This document shows, piece after piece, positions 1 to 8,802 of a stretch of DNA of 64,000 nucleotides (positions are counted from its first letter, which is position 1; every line of letters begins with the position of its first letter). The notes under the pieces were generated by a model that saw only the letters and a program-made list of their open reading frames with translations, was not told the DNA's origin and made no database searches. The position numbers were made by a program, and so were the translations under genes. Source of the DNA: Halomonas cupida (GTDB taxonomy: Bacteria; Pseudomonadota; Gammaproteobacteria; Pseudomonadales; Halomonadaceae); the NCBI RefSeq assembly GCF_900142755.1, contig NZ_FRCA01000001.1, forward strand, positions 494,888 to 558,887, in the 5' to 3' direction.

Positions 1-1183
1 GAATAATAGGCATCAACACTCGGCTAGGTGTAAGAATGAAGATCTTCGACAGCCTGATAGCCATGTAGCCTATGGGTAGCATCATGAGGTTGGCAAGTAT
101 AAATACTATGAAAAGTGCATAAATCAATCCCGATCCATCCATGAAAATGGTTGGTCCAGGATTCATGCCTTTCATGTACAACACGCCAATGACAATTGCC
201 GTAATGGAGTCACCCGGTATACCAAACACCAATGCTGGCACCCAGGCACCACTGATGCCAGAGTTGTTGGCGGAGCTGGCGTCCACTATTCCCTCAATAT
301 GGCCCTTTCCGTACTGGCTTTTATCCTTTGATTTTCCTTTGCTTACCGCGTACGAAATCCAGGCCGCGATGTCGGCGCCGGCACCAGGAAGGGCTCCAAT
401 GAGCGTGCCTATTGAACTTCCTCTCAGCATGTTTGGCCAATATTTCTTTACATGGACTGGCACTTGGGAGAATACGTTATCGCTTGAGGTCATGTTGACC
501 TTTTTGTTTTCCGAGTGTGACCCATAATATTTCATCAGCTCACTAAGTGCGAACATACCTATCATTACGGGAATGAAATTTACCCCTGCCATTAAATCGG
601 GAACACCAAACGTGAATCTCGGCGCGCCGCTCATCATGTCAAGACCAACCGTGGAAAGCAGAAGGCCAAAGAGTAGTGAGAGAGATGCCTTGATCTTCGA
701 ACCAGATGAAATGAAGATTGAACAGCTCAGGCCAAGAATTGCTAGCCAGAAATATTCAAATGCGCTGAACTTCAGGGCAACTTCTGCTAGGAATTGTGCT
801 ACGACTATTAAAACCACTGTGCCAAAAATGCCACCAAAAACAGAACAGACAAGATTGATTCCAAGAGCTTCTCTGGCCCTGCCTTGGCGAGCCAGCATGT
901 GAGACTCTCCCACATAAGCTGCCGAAGCAGGTGTGCCTGGAATATTCAGGTATGTTCCCGGAATGTCCCCAGCAAATATGGCCATGGCTGAAGTGGCGAC
1001 AATGGCCGCGATAGCTGGTGTAGGATCCATATAAAAAGTCACGGGAACCAGCAGGGCGACGGCCATGGTTGCAGTCAGCCCAGGTACGGCACCAACAAAT
1101 ATACCAAACAAGGATGCCGCCAGGATAACCAGCAATGTATCAACGGTGAGAACCAGATTTAGGCCATTGATAAAGGTGTCCAT
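1..1183 (-). CDS. tctA: Tripartite tricarboxylate transporter large permease TctA (3' end outside window)
   Basis: Large membrane subunit of a TTT-family carboxylate uptake system. The reverse-strand frame opens at 1183 and stays open to base 1, about 394 codons of the roughly 500 expected, so the C-terminus lies outside the window. The N-terminus reads MDTFINGLNLVLTV and continues with the family segment FGIFVGAVPGLTATMAVALL and a second block IFAGDIPGTYLNIPGTPASA, both characteristic TctA glycine/proline-rich motifs between membrane helices. Its ATG overlaps the tctB stop (TAATG), so the two are translationally coupled. Substrate is unknown; the linked UxaA-family dehydratase suggests a hydroxy or sugar acid. 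Confidence 0.95.
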   Translation of the reverse strand, partial: MDTFINGLNLVLTVDTLLVILAASLFGIFVGAVPGLTATMAVALLVPVTFYMDPTPAIAAIVATSAMAIFAGDIPGTYLNIPGTPASAAYVGESHMLARQGRAREALGINLVCSVFGGIFGTVVLIVVAQFLAEVALKFSAFEYFWLAILGLSCSIFISSGSKIKASLSLLFGLLLSTVGLDMMSGAPRFTFGVPDLMAGVNFIPVMIGMFALSELMKYYGSHSENKKVNMTSSDNVFSQVPVHVKKYWPNMLRGSSIGTLIGALPGAGADIAAWISYAVSKGKSKDKSQYGKGHIEGIVDASSANNSGISGAWVPALVFGIPGDSITAIVIGVLYMKGMNPGPTIFMDGSGLIYALFIVFILANLMMLPIGYMAIRLSKIFILTPSRVLMPII

Positions 1184-1656
1184 TACAGGCTCCCCTCAAA
1201 TAATGTTCCCTGCGGTAGGGGGATCAGTAGATAGTGGGAAAACAAGAAGTAAATAACGGCTGAGAGAATTGCAGAGGAAGAAAAAGCAATCAGGAACCTG
1301 GTCTTTCGAATCATCATTAACGAAAACATGATGATAAACATCGTGAGCAATGTCCCGAGAAAATCGCTTGATAGAATATAAAATACAATTAATGCGGCGG
1401 GAAGGAGGGAGGTAAGAAGTTTGCGAGGGGCATTGATCTTTATGCCCATGTCCTGGCATCTAGAGATCAGAAGTCTAATATTGTTGAGCTGGCTCAATGA
1501 TAGTGCTAACCCACCTATACAGAATCCCCCCCCGATAAGGGAGGGAAAGAGGGAGGGACCGAACTGAAGGCTGGGTAGGGTCGGGAATTTCTGAGCAGTC
1601 ACAATTGTTACAATGCCTGCCAGAATGAATCCCAGGCCAATAAGTAAATCCCTCAT
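1183..1656 (-). CDS. tctB: Tripartite tricarboxylate transporter small permease TctB
   Basis: Small membrane subunit of the TTT transporter, 157 aa, the usual TctB size. I see an N-terminal helix (LLIGLGFILAGIVTIVTA), a second helix around residues 28-55, and two or three strongly hydrophobic C-terminal helices (about residues 80-145). It lies between tctC and tctA in the order tctC-tctB-tctA, separated from tctC by 9 bp and overlapping the tctA start. TctB sequences are poorly conserved, so identification rests on size, topology and position between two clear family members. Confidence 0.88.
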   Translation of the reverse strand: MRDLLIGLGFILAGIVTIVTAQKFPTLPSLQFGPSLFPSLIGGGFCIGGLALSLSQLNNIRLLISRCQDMGIKINAPRKLLTSLLPAALIVFYILSSDFLGTLLTMFIIMFSLMMIRKTRFLIAFSSSAILSAVIYFLFSHYLLIPLPQGTLFEGSL

Positions 1657-1665
1657 TGCCGCCCC

Positions 1666-2658
1666 TTAGTTAGCTAAGCCAACTTGCTCTACGATATTGC
1701 CGAAGACTTGGTCCATCTCTGCCATGAACTTCCCAAATTCTTCCGCATTACGCCACTCGGTACCAAAACCTTGCTGTTTCATGAAGTCCTGATAGGTATC
1801 GCTTTTATATGCCTCTTCCAACGCCTCCTCCAGGGTGGCGACAACTTCGGGGGGCATTCCTTTTGGTCCGGCGATTCCGCGCCATTCACCCACTTGATAA
1901 TCACTGCCGATTTCTTCTCGAAGAGTGGGAACATTGGGGAAGCTGGGAATCCGTTCAGGCGACATAACAGTAAAGCTCTTCACCTTGCCGGCTTCAATCA
2001 TCGAGCGCGCTTCGGGGACTGAGCTTGGTACGATATCAATACCGCCAGAGACAAGTTCCGTCATAGCGGGTGCTGCGCCTTCGCTGGGAATCCAGGAAAC
2101 GCGATCCGCTTCTATTCCCTGATCCATCAGAAAACCTGCGAATGCAAGGTGCCATACACCACCTAGACCGGTGCCTGATGCGGTGAAAGTACCTTTTGGC
2201 TCTGTGCGGATAGCTTCCACCAGCTCTTCCAGACTTTCATAAGGTGAATCGGCGGCGACTTGTACTCCCGGGAAGTCATAATTTATCTGACCAATAGGAG
2301 TGAAATCCTCATAGGTGAGATCCGTCAGCCCCAGCCAATGCATCATGTTGACCTCACCCGTGGCCAAGCCGATGGTGTAGCCATCTGGGGCCGCATTCAA
2401 CATGGCAGTATGGCCAACAACGCCACTCCCTCCTGTGCGGTTGACCACATTGACCGTCTGGCCCAGCTGCTCTTCCAGCGCCCGCCCGATAGTACGTGCG
2501 GTGGCGTCGGTGCCACCTCCAGCTGCCCACGGAACGACCAAAGTAATGGGCCGCTCGGGATAGTCAGCCAAGGCCGCTCCTGAGGCAAAAACAAATGTCG
2601 CGACGATGCCTGTTACCATGAGATGTTTGCACATATTGGATGTAATTGTCGTTTTCAT
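1666..2658 (-). CDS. tctC: TTT transporter periplasmic solute-binding protein TctC
   Basis: Periplasmic binding protein that delivers a carboxylate to TctAB; 330 aa, normal for the Bug/TctC family. A Sec signal peptide covers about residues 1-31 (VTGIVATFVFASGAALA before DYPERP). The mature start YPERPITLVVPWAAGGGTDA is the family signature, forming the first ligand-binding loop, and NVVNRTGGSGVVG follows. It is the first gene of the tctCBA unit and follows the dehydrogenase gene on the same strand after 53 bp. The Bug fold is certain; the ligand cannot be read from the sequence. Confidence 0.95.
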   Translation of the reverse strand: MKTTITSNMCKHLMVTGIVATFVFASGAALADYPERPITLVVPWAAGGGTDATARTIGRALEEQLGQTVNVVNRTGGSGVVGHTAMLNAAPDGYTIGLATGEVNMMHWLGLTDLTYEDFTPIGQINYDFPGVQVAADSPYESLEELVEAIRTEPKGTFTASGTGLGGVWHLAFAGFLMDQGIEADRVSWIPSEGAAPAMTELVSGGIDIVPSSVPEARSMIEAGKVKSFTVMSPERIPSFPNVPTLREEIGSDYQVGEWRGIAGPKGMPPEVVATLEEALEEAYKSDTYQDFMKQQGFGTEWRNAEEFGKFMAEMDQVFGNIVEQVGLAN

Positions 2659-2711
2659 AGTGCCCTCGGTATTGTTGATAGTTGTTTGGTATTTTCTTCT
2701 CTAGCCGTGGC

Positions 2712-3845
2712 CTAGAGTACTTCCATAAGCATGTCAAAGAAGTCTTGTTTAGTTGCAGGTCTTGGGTTGGTGGCTGTGGAATGATCTTCGTAAGCCCACT
2801 GTGCGGCTTGATCGAACATGCTTTCTGTCACTCCAAGTTCGCCAAGTCGCCTTGGCATGCCCAGTTTGATATTGATCCTGTCGAACTCCGCAGCCAGGTC
2901 GACCTCTGGGGTAAGTCCCATGGCTTCCTTGATGTTTTCGTACTTTTTCTCACAGTGGCTTTCGTTGAAACGCAATACTGTTGGCATGAGTAGTGCATTC
3001 AACGTGCCATGATGTAGACCGAGTTCGTGTAACCCGCCCAAGGCATGGGAAAGCGAGTGGACCGCTCCCAGACCTTTTTGAAATGCCATGGCTCCTTCCA
3101 GCGCGGCCATCATCATTTCTCTTCTGGCCTCGAGGTTCTGTCCGTTCTCGACAGCGTCAAAGAGATGGCGACTGGCACGTCTCAAGCCATCCATAGCAAT
3201 GGCTTCGGCGGGAGGGTTCACCTTGGGGCTCAGGTATGTCTCGATGCAGTGAGCAATCGCATCCATGCCGGTAGCCGCGGTGAGGTAAGTGGGCAAGCCA
3301 AGGGTGAGCACTGGATCGCAGATAGCCACGGTAGGGATCAAGTGGGGCGAAAGGAACCCTAGCTTACGGCTATCCTGCATAGTGATGAGAGATGCTCGGC
3401 CTACCTCGCTACCAGTGCCCGCTGTCGTGGGTACCGCAATCAACGGGAGCACAGCTTCGCCGATGCGTGCAGACCCTCCGTCGATAACAGCATACTGGCG
3501 CAAGGGCGCGGGATGAGTTGCCATCAGTGCCACAGCCTTGGCTAGATCAATACTGGAACCACCACCAACGGCGACGATGCCATCACACCCCTGTAGTTTG
3601 AGGTGGTTTAGTGCTCGGTCGACAGCTTCTTCCGTCGGATTGGCCGGCGTTTCATTGAAAATTATCGCAGTCGCGGAAAGTTGTGCGGCGTTCACCACGC
3701 TTTCCAGCACTGGGGTGGCGCTCAATCCCTTATCGGTGATGAAGAGGGGGGTTGTGATACCCAGCTGGTTCAGCTCATTGGCTAGCTCATCAATGGCGTG
3801 ATCACCGAATTGTATTTTGGTCAAATAGTTGATTAAGTCAGCCAC
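2712..3845 (-). CDS. Iron-containing (group III) alcohol dehydrogenase
   Basis: NAD(P)-dependent dehydrogenase or reductase with an active-site metal, 377 aa, full length. The nucleotide-binding signature VGGGSSIDLAKAVAL sits near residue 93. Metal ligands are visible as the Asp and His of GMDAIAHCIETYLS (about residues 190-205) and the His residues of GAVHSLSHALGGLHELGLHH (about 258-280). It starts the reverse-strand unit followed by tctCBA and is divergent from the UxaA-family dehydratase. Likely role: oxidation or reduction of an intermediate of the compound imported by TctABC. Relatives include lactaldehyde, 4-hydroxybutyrate and maleylacetate reductases; the exact substrate is open. Confidence 0.93.
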   Translation of the reverse strand: MADLINYLTKIQFGDHAIDELANELNQLGITTPLFITDKGLSATPVLESVVNAAQLSATAIIFNETPANPTEEAVDRALNHLKLQGCDGIVAVGGGSSIDLAKAVALMATHPAPLRQYAVIDGGSARIGEAVLPLIAVPTTAGTGSEVGRASLITMQDSRKLGFLSPHLIPTVAICDPVLTLGLPTYLTAATGMDAIAHCIETYLSPKVNPPAEAIAMDGLRRASRHLFDAVENGQNLEARREMMMAALEGAMAFQKGLGAVHSLSHALGGLHELGLHHGTLNALLMPTVLRFNESHCEKKYENIKEAMGLTPEVDLAAEFDRINIKLGMPRRLGELGVTESMFDQAAQWAYEDHSTATNPRPATKQDFFDMLMEVL

Positions 3846-4150
3846 GATGCCACCCTGAATGTGTGTTGTTGTAGGTCTTTCTGTACTTTGCTACCACCAT
3901 TCTTTAACTGCATGTTAATGCTGAAAAATCATCACAGATTCTTGCCTGTCCTACGTGCAGATAACAGGCGGTGTCCCTTGTGCCATGACAGCAATCTAGA
4001 ACAAATGAATATTGTATTCAATAATCATTATGTGGGACGATAGTCTAACCGACCCCCGTTGAGGGGCTCGTCGGAGTGCATGCTCATCGGAGACCCCGTG
4101 ATGTGTGCCTTGCCTTTGGAACATCGGTCAGTATCCGCTCGAGGTAGACA
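3846..4150. promoter_or_regulatory. Divergent regulatory region with candidate GntR operator
   Basis: The 305-bp gap separates the divergent alcohol dehydrogenase and dehydratase genes and must hold both promoters. A 14-bp dyad, TATTGTATTCAATA (4010-4023), has 5-bp arms TATTG/CAATA around a TATT centre. It is the most symmetrical AT-rich element here and a natural candidate binding site for the GntR-type regulator encoded downstream at 5711-6676. The dyad is seen directly; binding is inferred. Confidence 0.45.
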
Positions 4151-5680
4151 ATGAATCTCATCAATTCACCATCGGTTATCATTCGACTCAATCCCAGAGA
4201 TAACGTGGGGGTTGCTGCGCAAGCGGTGCCTGAAGGCTTTCCTGTCGACGAAGAAGGCACGCTGTCCCGCGAGAACATAGATGCCGGTCACAAGGTGGCT
4301 TTATCATTTATTGGACAAGGAAAACCCGTATACAAATATGGCCAGGTTATTGGCTTGGCAGTGCAAGATATTGTTCCGGGTGAACACGTGCATACGCACA
4401 ATATCGAGATGAGCAAGCGCGACTTGTCATTGAAGGGTTTTCAGCCCTACCCGAGGACTGGCGTGACGTGTCAATCTCGGACTTTCCAGGGTTTTATGCG
4501 TCGTAATGGCAGCGTAGGTACACGCAACTACATTGGCATCCTGTCCACGGTCAACTGCTCAGCCACAGTGGCCAAGGCGGCAGCCGACTCACTTGATCAA
4601 TCTGCTGAGCTCAGCCAAATGGGCTTCGATGGTGTTGTGGCCATCACACATGGTACCGGCTGTGCCATCAACACTGAGTCAGAGGGCTTCGCGTTTCTCG
4701 AACGTGTCATTGCCGGTTATGCTCAACATCCCAATTTTGCCTTCGTATTGATCATCGGCCTGGGCTGTGAGACCAACCAGGTAAAGGCGCTGGTACAACG
4801 GTCTGGACTTGAGGATGCCTCACGGCTCTCCTACTTCAATATTCAGGAAGCCGGTGGTACCCGCTCCAGTATCAAGATGGCGCGCGAACGCATTATGGAA
4901 ATGGCAGTGCAGCATGGGCCCATGGTGCGTCAGTCCGTTCCTCTCGAGCATTTAGTCGTCGCCCTGCAGTGTGGTGGCTCGGATGGCTACTCCGGGATTA
5001 CCGCCAACCCTGCTCTGGGCCATGCGGCTGATCTCATTGTGCAACAGGGAGGTAGTGTCATTCTTGGGGAAACCCCCGAGATCTATGGCGCCGAGAACCT
5101 CTTGGTCGATCGTGCCACCGACGAGAGCATTGCCCAGAAACTGCTTGATCGTATCGATTGGTGGATGCACTACACCGAGATCAATGGAGCAGAGCTCAAC
5201 AACAACCCCTCGCCGGGCAATAAAGCCGGTGGACTGTCGACCATCCTCGAGAAGTCGCTTGGCGCAGTGGCAAAAGGGGGAACTTCCAGCCTCAACGATG
5301 TGTTGGAGTATGCTGAGCGGATGACCCAGCGCGGCTTCAACTTCATGGACAGTCCAGGTTATGACCCCATATCGGTGACAGGTCAGATCGCTTCCGGTTC
5401 CAACGTGGTGTGTTTCACCACAGGCCGCGGCTCAGTCTCCGGCTTCAAGCCCGCACCGTGTCTCAAGCTCGCCACCAATACCCCCATGTATGAGAAAATG
5501 CAGGAGGATATGGACATCAACTGCGGTGTCATTGTCGACGGAACCGCCAGTGTCGAAGTAGTCGGTGAACAGATCTTCGAGCAGATCATCGCTATCGCCT
5601 CTGGCGACATGAGTGCTAGCGAGTCGTTGGGTTATGGCAACAACGAATTCGTGCCATGGATGGTCGGTGCTGTCACGTGA
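4151..5680 (+). CDS. UxaA-family dehydratase (altronate/galactarate dehydratase-like), SAF domain fused to catalytic domain
   Basis: Predicted hydroxy-acid (sugar acid) dehydratase, 509 aa. Residues about 8-95 form an N-terminal SAF/UxaA-A domain (VIIRLNPRDNVGVAAQAVPEG; HTHNIEMS). The catalytic UxaA/GarD domain starts at NGSVGTRNYIGILSTVNCSA (about residue 119) and includes THGTGCAI, GLGCETNQ, LQCGGSDGYSGITANPALG and GRGSVSGFKPAPCLKLATN. The conserved Cys residues in these motifs are likely iron ligands. The start follows GAGGTAGACA. Altronate dehydratase, galactarate dehydratase and (2R)-sulfolactate sulfo-lyase share this fold, so substrate is not settled; the TTT transporter and dehydrogenase opposite suggest one catabolic pathway. 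Confidence 0.9.
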   Translation: MNLINSPSVIIRLNPRDNVGVAAQAVPEGFPVDEEGTLSRENIDAGHKVALSFIGQGKPVYKYGQVIGLAVQDIVPGEHVHTHNIEMSKRDLSLKGFQPYPRTGVTCQSRTFQGFMRRNGSVGTRNYIGILSTVNCSATVAKAAADSLDQSAELSQMGFDGVVAITHGTGCAINTESEGFAFLERVIAGYAQHPNFAFVLIIGLGCETNQVKALVQRSGLEDASRLSYFNIQEAGGTRSSIKMARERIMEMAVQHGPMVRQSVPLEHLVVALQCGGSDGYSGITANPALGHAADLIVQQGGSVILGETPEIYGAENLLVDRATDESIAQKLLDRIDWWMHYTEINGAELNNNPSPGNKAGGLSTILEKSLGAVAKGGTSSLNDVLEYAERMTQRGFNFMDSPGYDPISVTGQIASGSNVVCFTTGRGSVSGFKPAPCLKLATNTPMYEKMQEDMDINCGVIVDGTASVEVVGEQIFEQIIAIASGDMSASESLGYGNNEFVPWMVGAVT

Positions 5681-5710
5681 TCATCATTGGGGGCAAGCGA
5701 TAGGCGGGAT

Positions 5711-6676
5711 ATGACGAAAACGCTGAGAGATCAACTCTATGCTGCTCTAAGACAGGGCATCGATGGTGGAGGCCTTGAGCCAGGTCTAGTACTGCTCGAG
5801 GGGCACATCGCCAAACTGTTCGGCATCAGCCGTTCACCCGTGCGTCAGACGCTGAGTCAGCTGCATGACGAGTGCCTGATTTGCCGTTTCGAGGGACGCG
5901 GTTATCTGGTCGGTGTGACTCCCGAAGAGGTGGTGCGCCGTCCTCTCAGCGAAGCTGATTTCCAGCAGTCAGGACAAGCTCCCAAGGTGGATCGTACTGT
6001 TTCCTGGCGAGCGAATCTCGATAGCGTTGAGCATGATGTCGTCCTTTGTTCCATCAAAGGGGCATTCGAGTTGAATGAGCTGCAGCTGTCCAAAGCACTC
6101 AATGTCAGTCGAACCGTTGCTCATCAGATCATGTTGCATCTACAGTCGATTGGCCTGGTGGAGAAGATCAAGTATAACAGCTGGAATGTAGTGCCTATGG
6201 ATGATGAGCGGCTCCACAATCTCTATGAAGCCCGTCGTCAACTAGAGCCCTATATGATCGCCAGAGCGGCTCGCAATATTTCCAATAATGCACTAGATGG
6301 TTATATTGAAAAGCTGCATTGTGCTGCCAAGTGTTATCCGGCCATCGAAGGAGAGTTATTGGATGAGTTGGAGAATGACCTCCATCATACTGCCATCAAC
6401 CTTGGTGGAAATCAGGAGATCATGAATATGCTCAAGCGAACACATCCTATCTTACTGATCAGCAAGCATCTTCTTGGTAGAGTTCTGGAATTTCCTGATC
6501 AGGATCCCTTCTTTGATGAGCATCTTCGAGTGTTCGAAAAAATGCGATCCAGGCAGCCAGAAAAGGCGGGAGAGGCACTTCTAGAACACTTGACCCTCTC
6601 AGAATCCAAGGTGTTGGACCGACTCATTCATTTCAGAGAATCTGGGGATGTCGTCATCCCAAACTATCTTCGCTAG
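5711..6676 (+). CDS. GntR-family regulator with two winged-helix domains and a helical C-terminal domain
   Basis: Likely regulator of the adjoining catabolic genes, 321 aa from the ATG at 5711; an in-frame TTG at 5687 would add 8 residues but lacks a good ribosome-binding site. Residues about 2-70 form a GntR winged helix (LFGISRSPVRQTLSQLHDE). Residues about 104-162 look like a second winged helix (ELNELQLSKALNVSRTVAHQ, then SIGLVEKIKYNSWNVVP). From about 165 to 310 is an all-helical FCD-like ligand-binding domain starting DERLHNLYEARRQLEPYMI. Typical FadR-type proteins are 220-260 aa with one winged helix, so this is enlarged. It follows the dehydratase stop by 30 bp and is probably cotranscribed. 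Confidence 0.85.
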   Translation: MTKTLRDQLYAALRQGIDGGGLEPGLVLLEGHIAKLFGISRSPVRQTLSQLHDECLICRFEGRGYLVGVTPEEVVRRPLSEADFQQSGQAPKVDRTVSWRANLDSVEHDVVLCSIKGAFELNELQLSKALNVSRTVAHQIMLHLQSIGLVEKIKYNSWNVVPMDDERLHNLYEARRQLEPYMIARAARNISNNALDGYIEKLHCAAKCYPAIEGELLDELENDLHHTAINLGGNQEIMNMLKRTHPILLISKHLLGRVLEFPDQDPFFDEHLRVFEKMRSRQPEKAGEALLEHLTLSESKVLDRLIHFRESGDVVIPNYLR

Positions 6677-6881
6677 AAAAAAAACGGGTTTCCAGCGATG
6701 CTCGGTCCTGATATGGGGGCGTGTATCAGCACAGTGAATAGAGTTTATTTCAAGCCTCGATAATTCCGAGTCATGTGATTGTTTGGTGAAATTCTATGCT
6801 ATTTCATGATGCATTTTCTCATCTCGCTTCCTGATTTTTTTCTGTCTGTGCGAGGTTCAGGTAGTAACGACAGAGATCCAA

Positions 6882-7523
6882 TCATGGAAGTGGCATTCGA
6901 GGCTTGAGCAGATCCTCGAGTAGATCGATATCGACATGAATACCGACATCGTCGACGAGTATCTCGTGATACCGGTCACGATGGCGCTGAATGACACTCT
7001 TTCCTCCTTCATCGCCCTGCAATGCGCGCAGTTCGGGCCAGAAATCGCGGCCGATGATCACCGGGTGACCGGGGCGCCCAGCGTGGGAAGGGCGAACAAT
7101 GCGCGATTGCCCCGCCTGACGCTGCAGCATGTGAAATGTCTCGAGCCGTATGCTGGGCATATCACCGAGCAGAATGGCCGCGGCGTTGACTTGACGTAGC
7201 GCGTCGTCCTTCTCGAGCAGGCCAATGGCTTCGGCCAGGCTGGCCCCCAGACCGGCCTCGGCATTGTGCACACGCAGAACTGGTGTTGCATGAGGGAGGC
7301 CAAGAGCAGCGGTTTCATCATCACTGCGCAGCACGACGCGGAGCGGTGTAAATGCCTTGCTGGCTTGTGACACGATGCTCGCCAAAAGCAGCTGCCCGTC
7401 AGGCAAAGGGGCGAGTCGTTTGTCCTGTGGCCCGAAGCGGTGCGAGAAGCCCGCGGCCAGCACCACACCCACGACTTCCTCATGGTGAGATGCAGACCCT
7501 TCATGCCTGTTGTTGACGATCAT
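6882..7523 (-). CDS. MocA-like molybdenum cofactor cytidylyltransferase / NTP transferase
   Basis: Predicted CTP:molybdopterin cytidylyltransferase, 213 aa. The nucleotide-binding start VVGVVLAAGFSHRFGPQDKR matches the MobA/MocA LAAGxSxRxG signature, followed by LLASIVSQA, ILLGDMPSI and RPSHAGRPGHPVIIGRDFW, the Mg and nucleotide motifs of the family. I use the ATG at 7523 because it overlaps the upstream LysR stop (ATGA), which indicates coupling. The role fits context: hydroxylases of the xanthine oxidase family in bacteria use the MCD form of the cofactor, and the enzyme encoded divergently at 8803-11469 is one of these. Confidence 0.87.
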   Translation of the reverse strand: MIVNNRHEGSASHHEEVVGVVLAAGFSHRFGPQDKRLAPLPDGQLLLASIVSQASKAFTPLRVVLRSDDETAALGLPHATPVLRVHNAEAGLGASLAEAIGLLEKDDALRQVNAAAILLGDMPSIRLETFHMLQRQAGQSRIVRPSHAGRPGHPVIIGRDFWPELRALQGDEGGKSVIQRHRDRYHEILVDDVGIHVDIDLLEDLLKPRMPLP

Positions 7524-8431
7524 GAGGTTGCCTCTTGCGGGCCGCGGTAGCGGAGCGTTTCCACCAGCAGTGAGAAAGCCGGAGAGGATTGGCGTCGGTT
7601 GGGATAATAGAGGTGGAAACCCGGAAAGGGGGCGCACCAGTCGTCGAGGACCTGGATCAGGCGCCCGGAAGCGATGTGCTGGTGGACCATATCCTCCAGT
7701 ATGAACGCCAGACCGAGCCCCGATAATGCGGCGGCCACAATCTGCTGAGGGTCATTGACCGTCAGTTGCCCGTCGGTCTTCACCTTCATCTCATGCCCAT
7801 CCTTCTCGAACTCCCAGGTATACAGGGCTCCAGAGGCCTGGAATCGCATGTTGATGCAGTTGTGTCGAGTCAGGTCGTGAGGCGTTTGCGGTATCGGGTG
7901 TCGGGAGAAGTAACCCGGGCTGGCTACTGCTACCAGGCGTATGTCCGGACCGATCCGAGTCGCGATCATATCGCGCTCCACTTGCTCGCCGATCCGCACT
8001 CCGGCATCGAAGCGCTCGGCGACAATATTGGTGAGACCGTTATCGATGTTGATCTCGACGTTGATGTCGGGATACTCGGCGAGCAGGGGCTGTAGCCCAG
8101 GTAGCAGAATACTCTCGGCGGCGTGACTGCTGGTGGCGATGCGTATGGTGCCGGCGGGTCGATCGCGCAATTCACTCAGCGCGGTGAGTCCTGCCTGGAT
8201 CTCCGCAAAGCCGGGATCGATGGTACGAATCAAGCGTTCACCAGCCTCGGTGGGGGAAACACTGCGCGTGGTGCGGGTCAGCAGGCGGATACCGACTCTT
8301 TCCTCCAGGCCACGGATGGTGTGACTCAGTGCCGATTGGGAGACGCCGATTTCGGCAGCGGCCCGGGTGAAACTGCCTTTCTCTGCCACGATCAGGAATG
8401 CATGGAGGTCATTGAAGTTCTCGCGAGTCAT
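7520..8431 (-). CDS. LysR-family transcriptional regulator
   Basis: 303-aa LysR regulator. The N-terminal winged helix is clear (NDLHAFLIVAEKGSFTRAAA, then VSQSALSHTIRGLEERVGI), followed by a periplasmic-binding-like effector domain from about residue 90 (GTIRIATSSHAAE). It is divergent from the hydroxylase genes with a 371-bp gap and is coupled to the MocA-like gene, so it most likely controls both directions in response to a hydroxylase substrate. The effector is unknown. Confidence 0.93.
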   Translation of the reverse strand: MTRENFNDLHAFLIVAEKGSFTRAAAEIGVSQSALSHTIRGLEERVGIRLLTRTTRSVSPTEAGERLIRTIDPGFAEIQAGLTALSELRDRPAGTIRIATSSHAAESILLPGLQPLLAEYPDINVEINIDNGLTNIVAERFDAGVRIGEQVERDMIATRIGPDIRLVAVASPGYFSRHPIPQTPHDLTRHNCINMRFQASGALYTWEFEKDGHEMKVKTDGQLTVNDPQQIVAAALSGLGLAFILEDMVHQHIASGRLIQVLDDWCAPFPGFHLYYPNRRQSSPAFSLLVETLRYRGPQEATS

Positions 8432-8802
8432 TGATGAACCTGTTTCATTAGTTCGCGTTCATTGATTCATGCTCTGTCAGGAATCCAATCATAGAACAGG
8501 TGGACGCCTTGAGCCTGCCTGGTTTCAGTCCTGTTTCATACCCAGTCTTGTTTCATACCCAGCCATGATTCACGGCCTGCTATGGAGTGTGACGTCTATG
8601 CTTCGAGGTAGCCAAGGTTCGCATACGCCCACGACGTACTCATGAATCGAGCTCATGACGGTATGCGTCTTTTCTGCAGTAATCGCCTGGAGAGGTGACT
8701 GCTAAGGTGTATTACATCCAGAAGTGGCGGTCTTGAGGGGCGGACTCATCGTCGGTCCCGGATGAGTGCTGTCACCGGATTTCGCATCAGGAGGAGGGGA
8801 AG
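8432..8802. promoter_or_regulatory. Divergent control region between lysR and the molybdenum hydroxylase genes, with a 14-bp direct repeat
   Basis: No gene is seen in these 371 bp. A perfect 14-bp direct repeat, TGTTTCATACCCAG, occurs at 8532-8545 and 8549-8562 (17-bp period). Just upstream of the lysR start are overlapping short near-palindromes around GTTCATTGATTCATG (8457-8471). One or both could be LysR contact sites; this is inference. A strong ribosome-binding site, AGGAGG, precedes the GTP-independent start at 8803. Confidence 0.4.
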
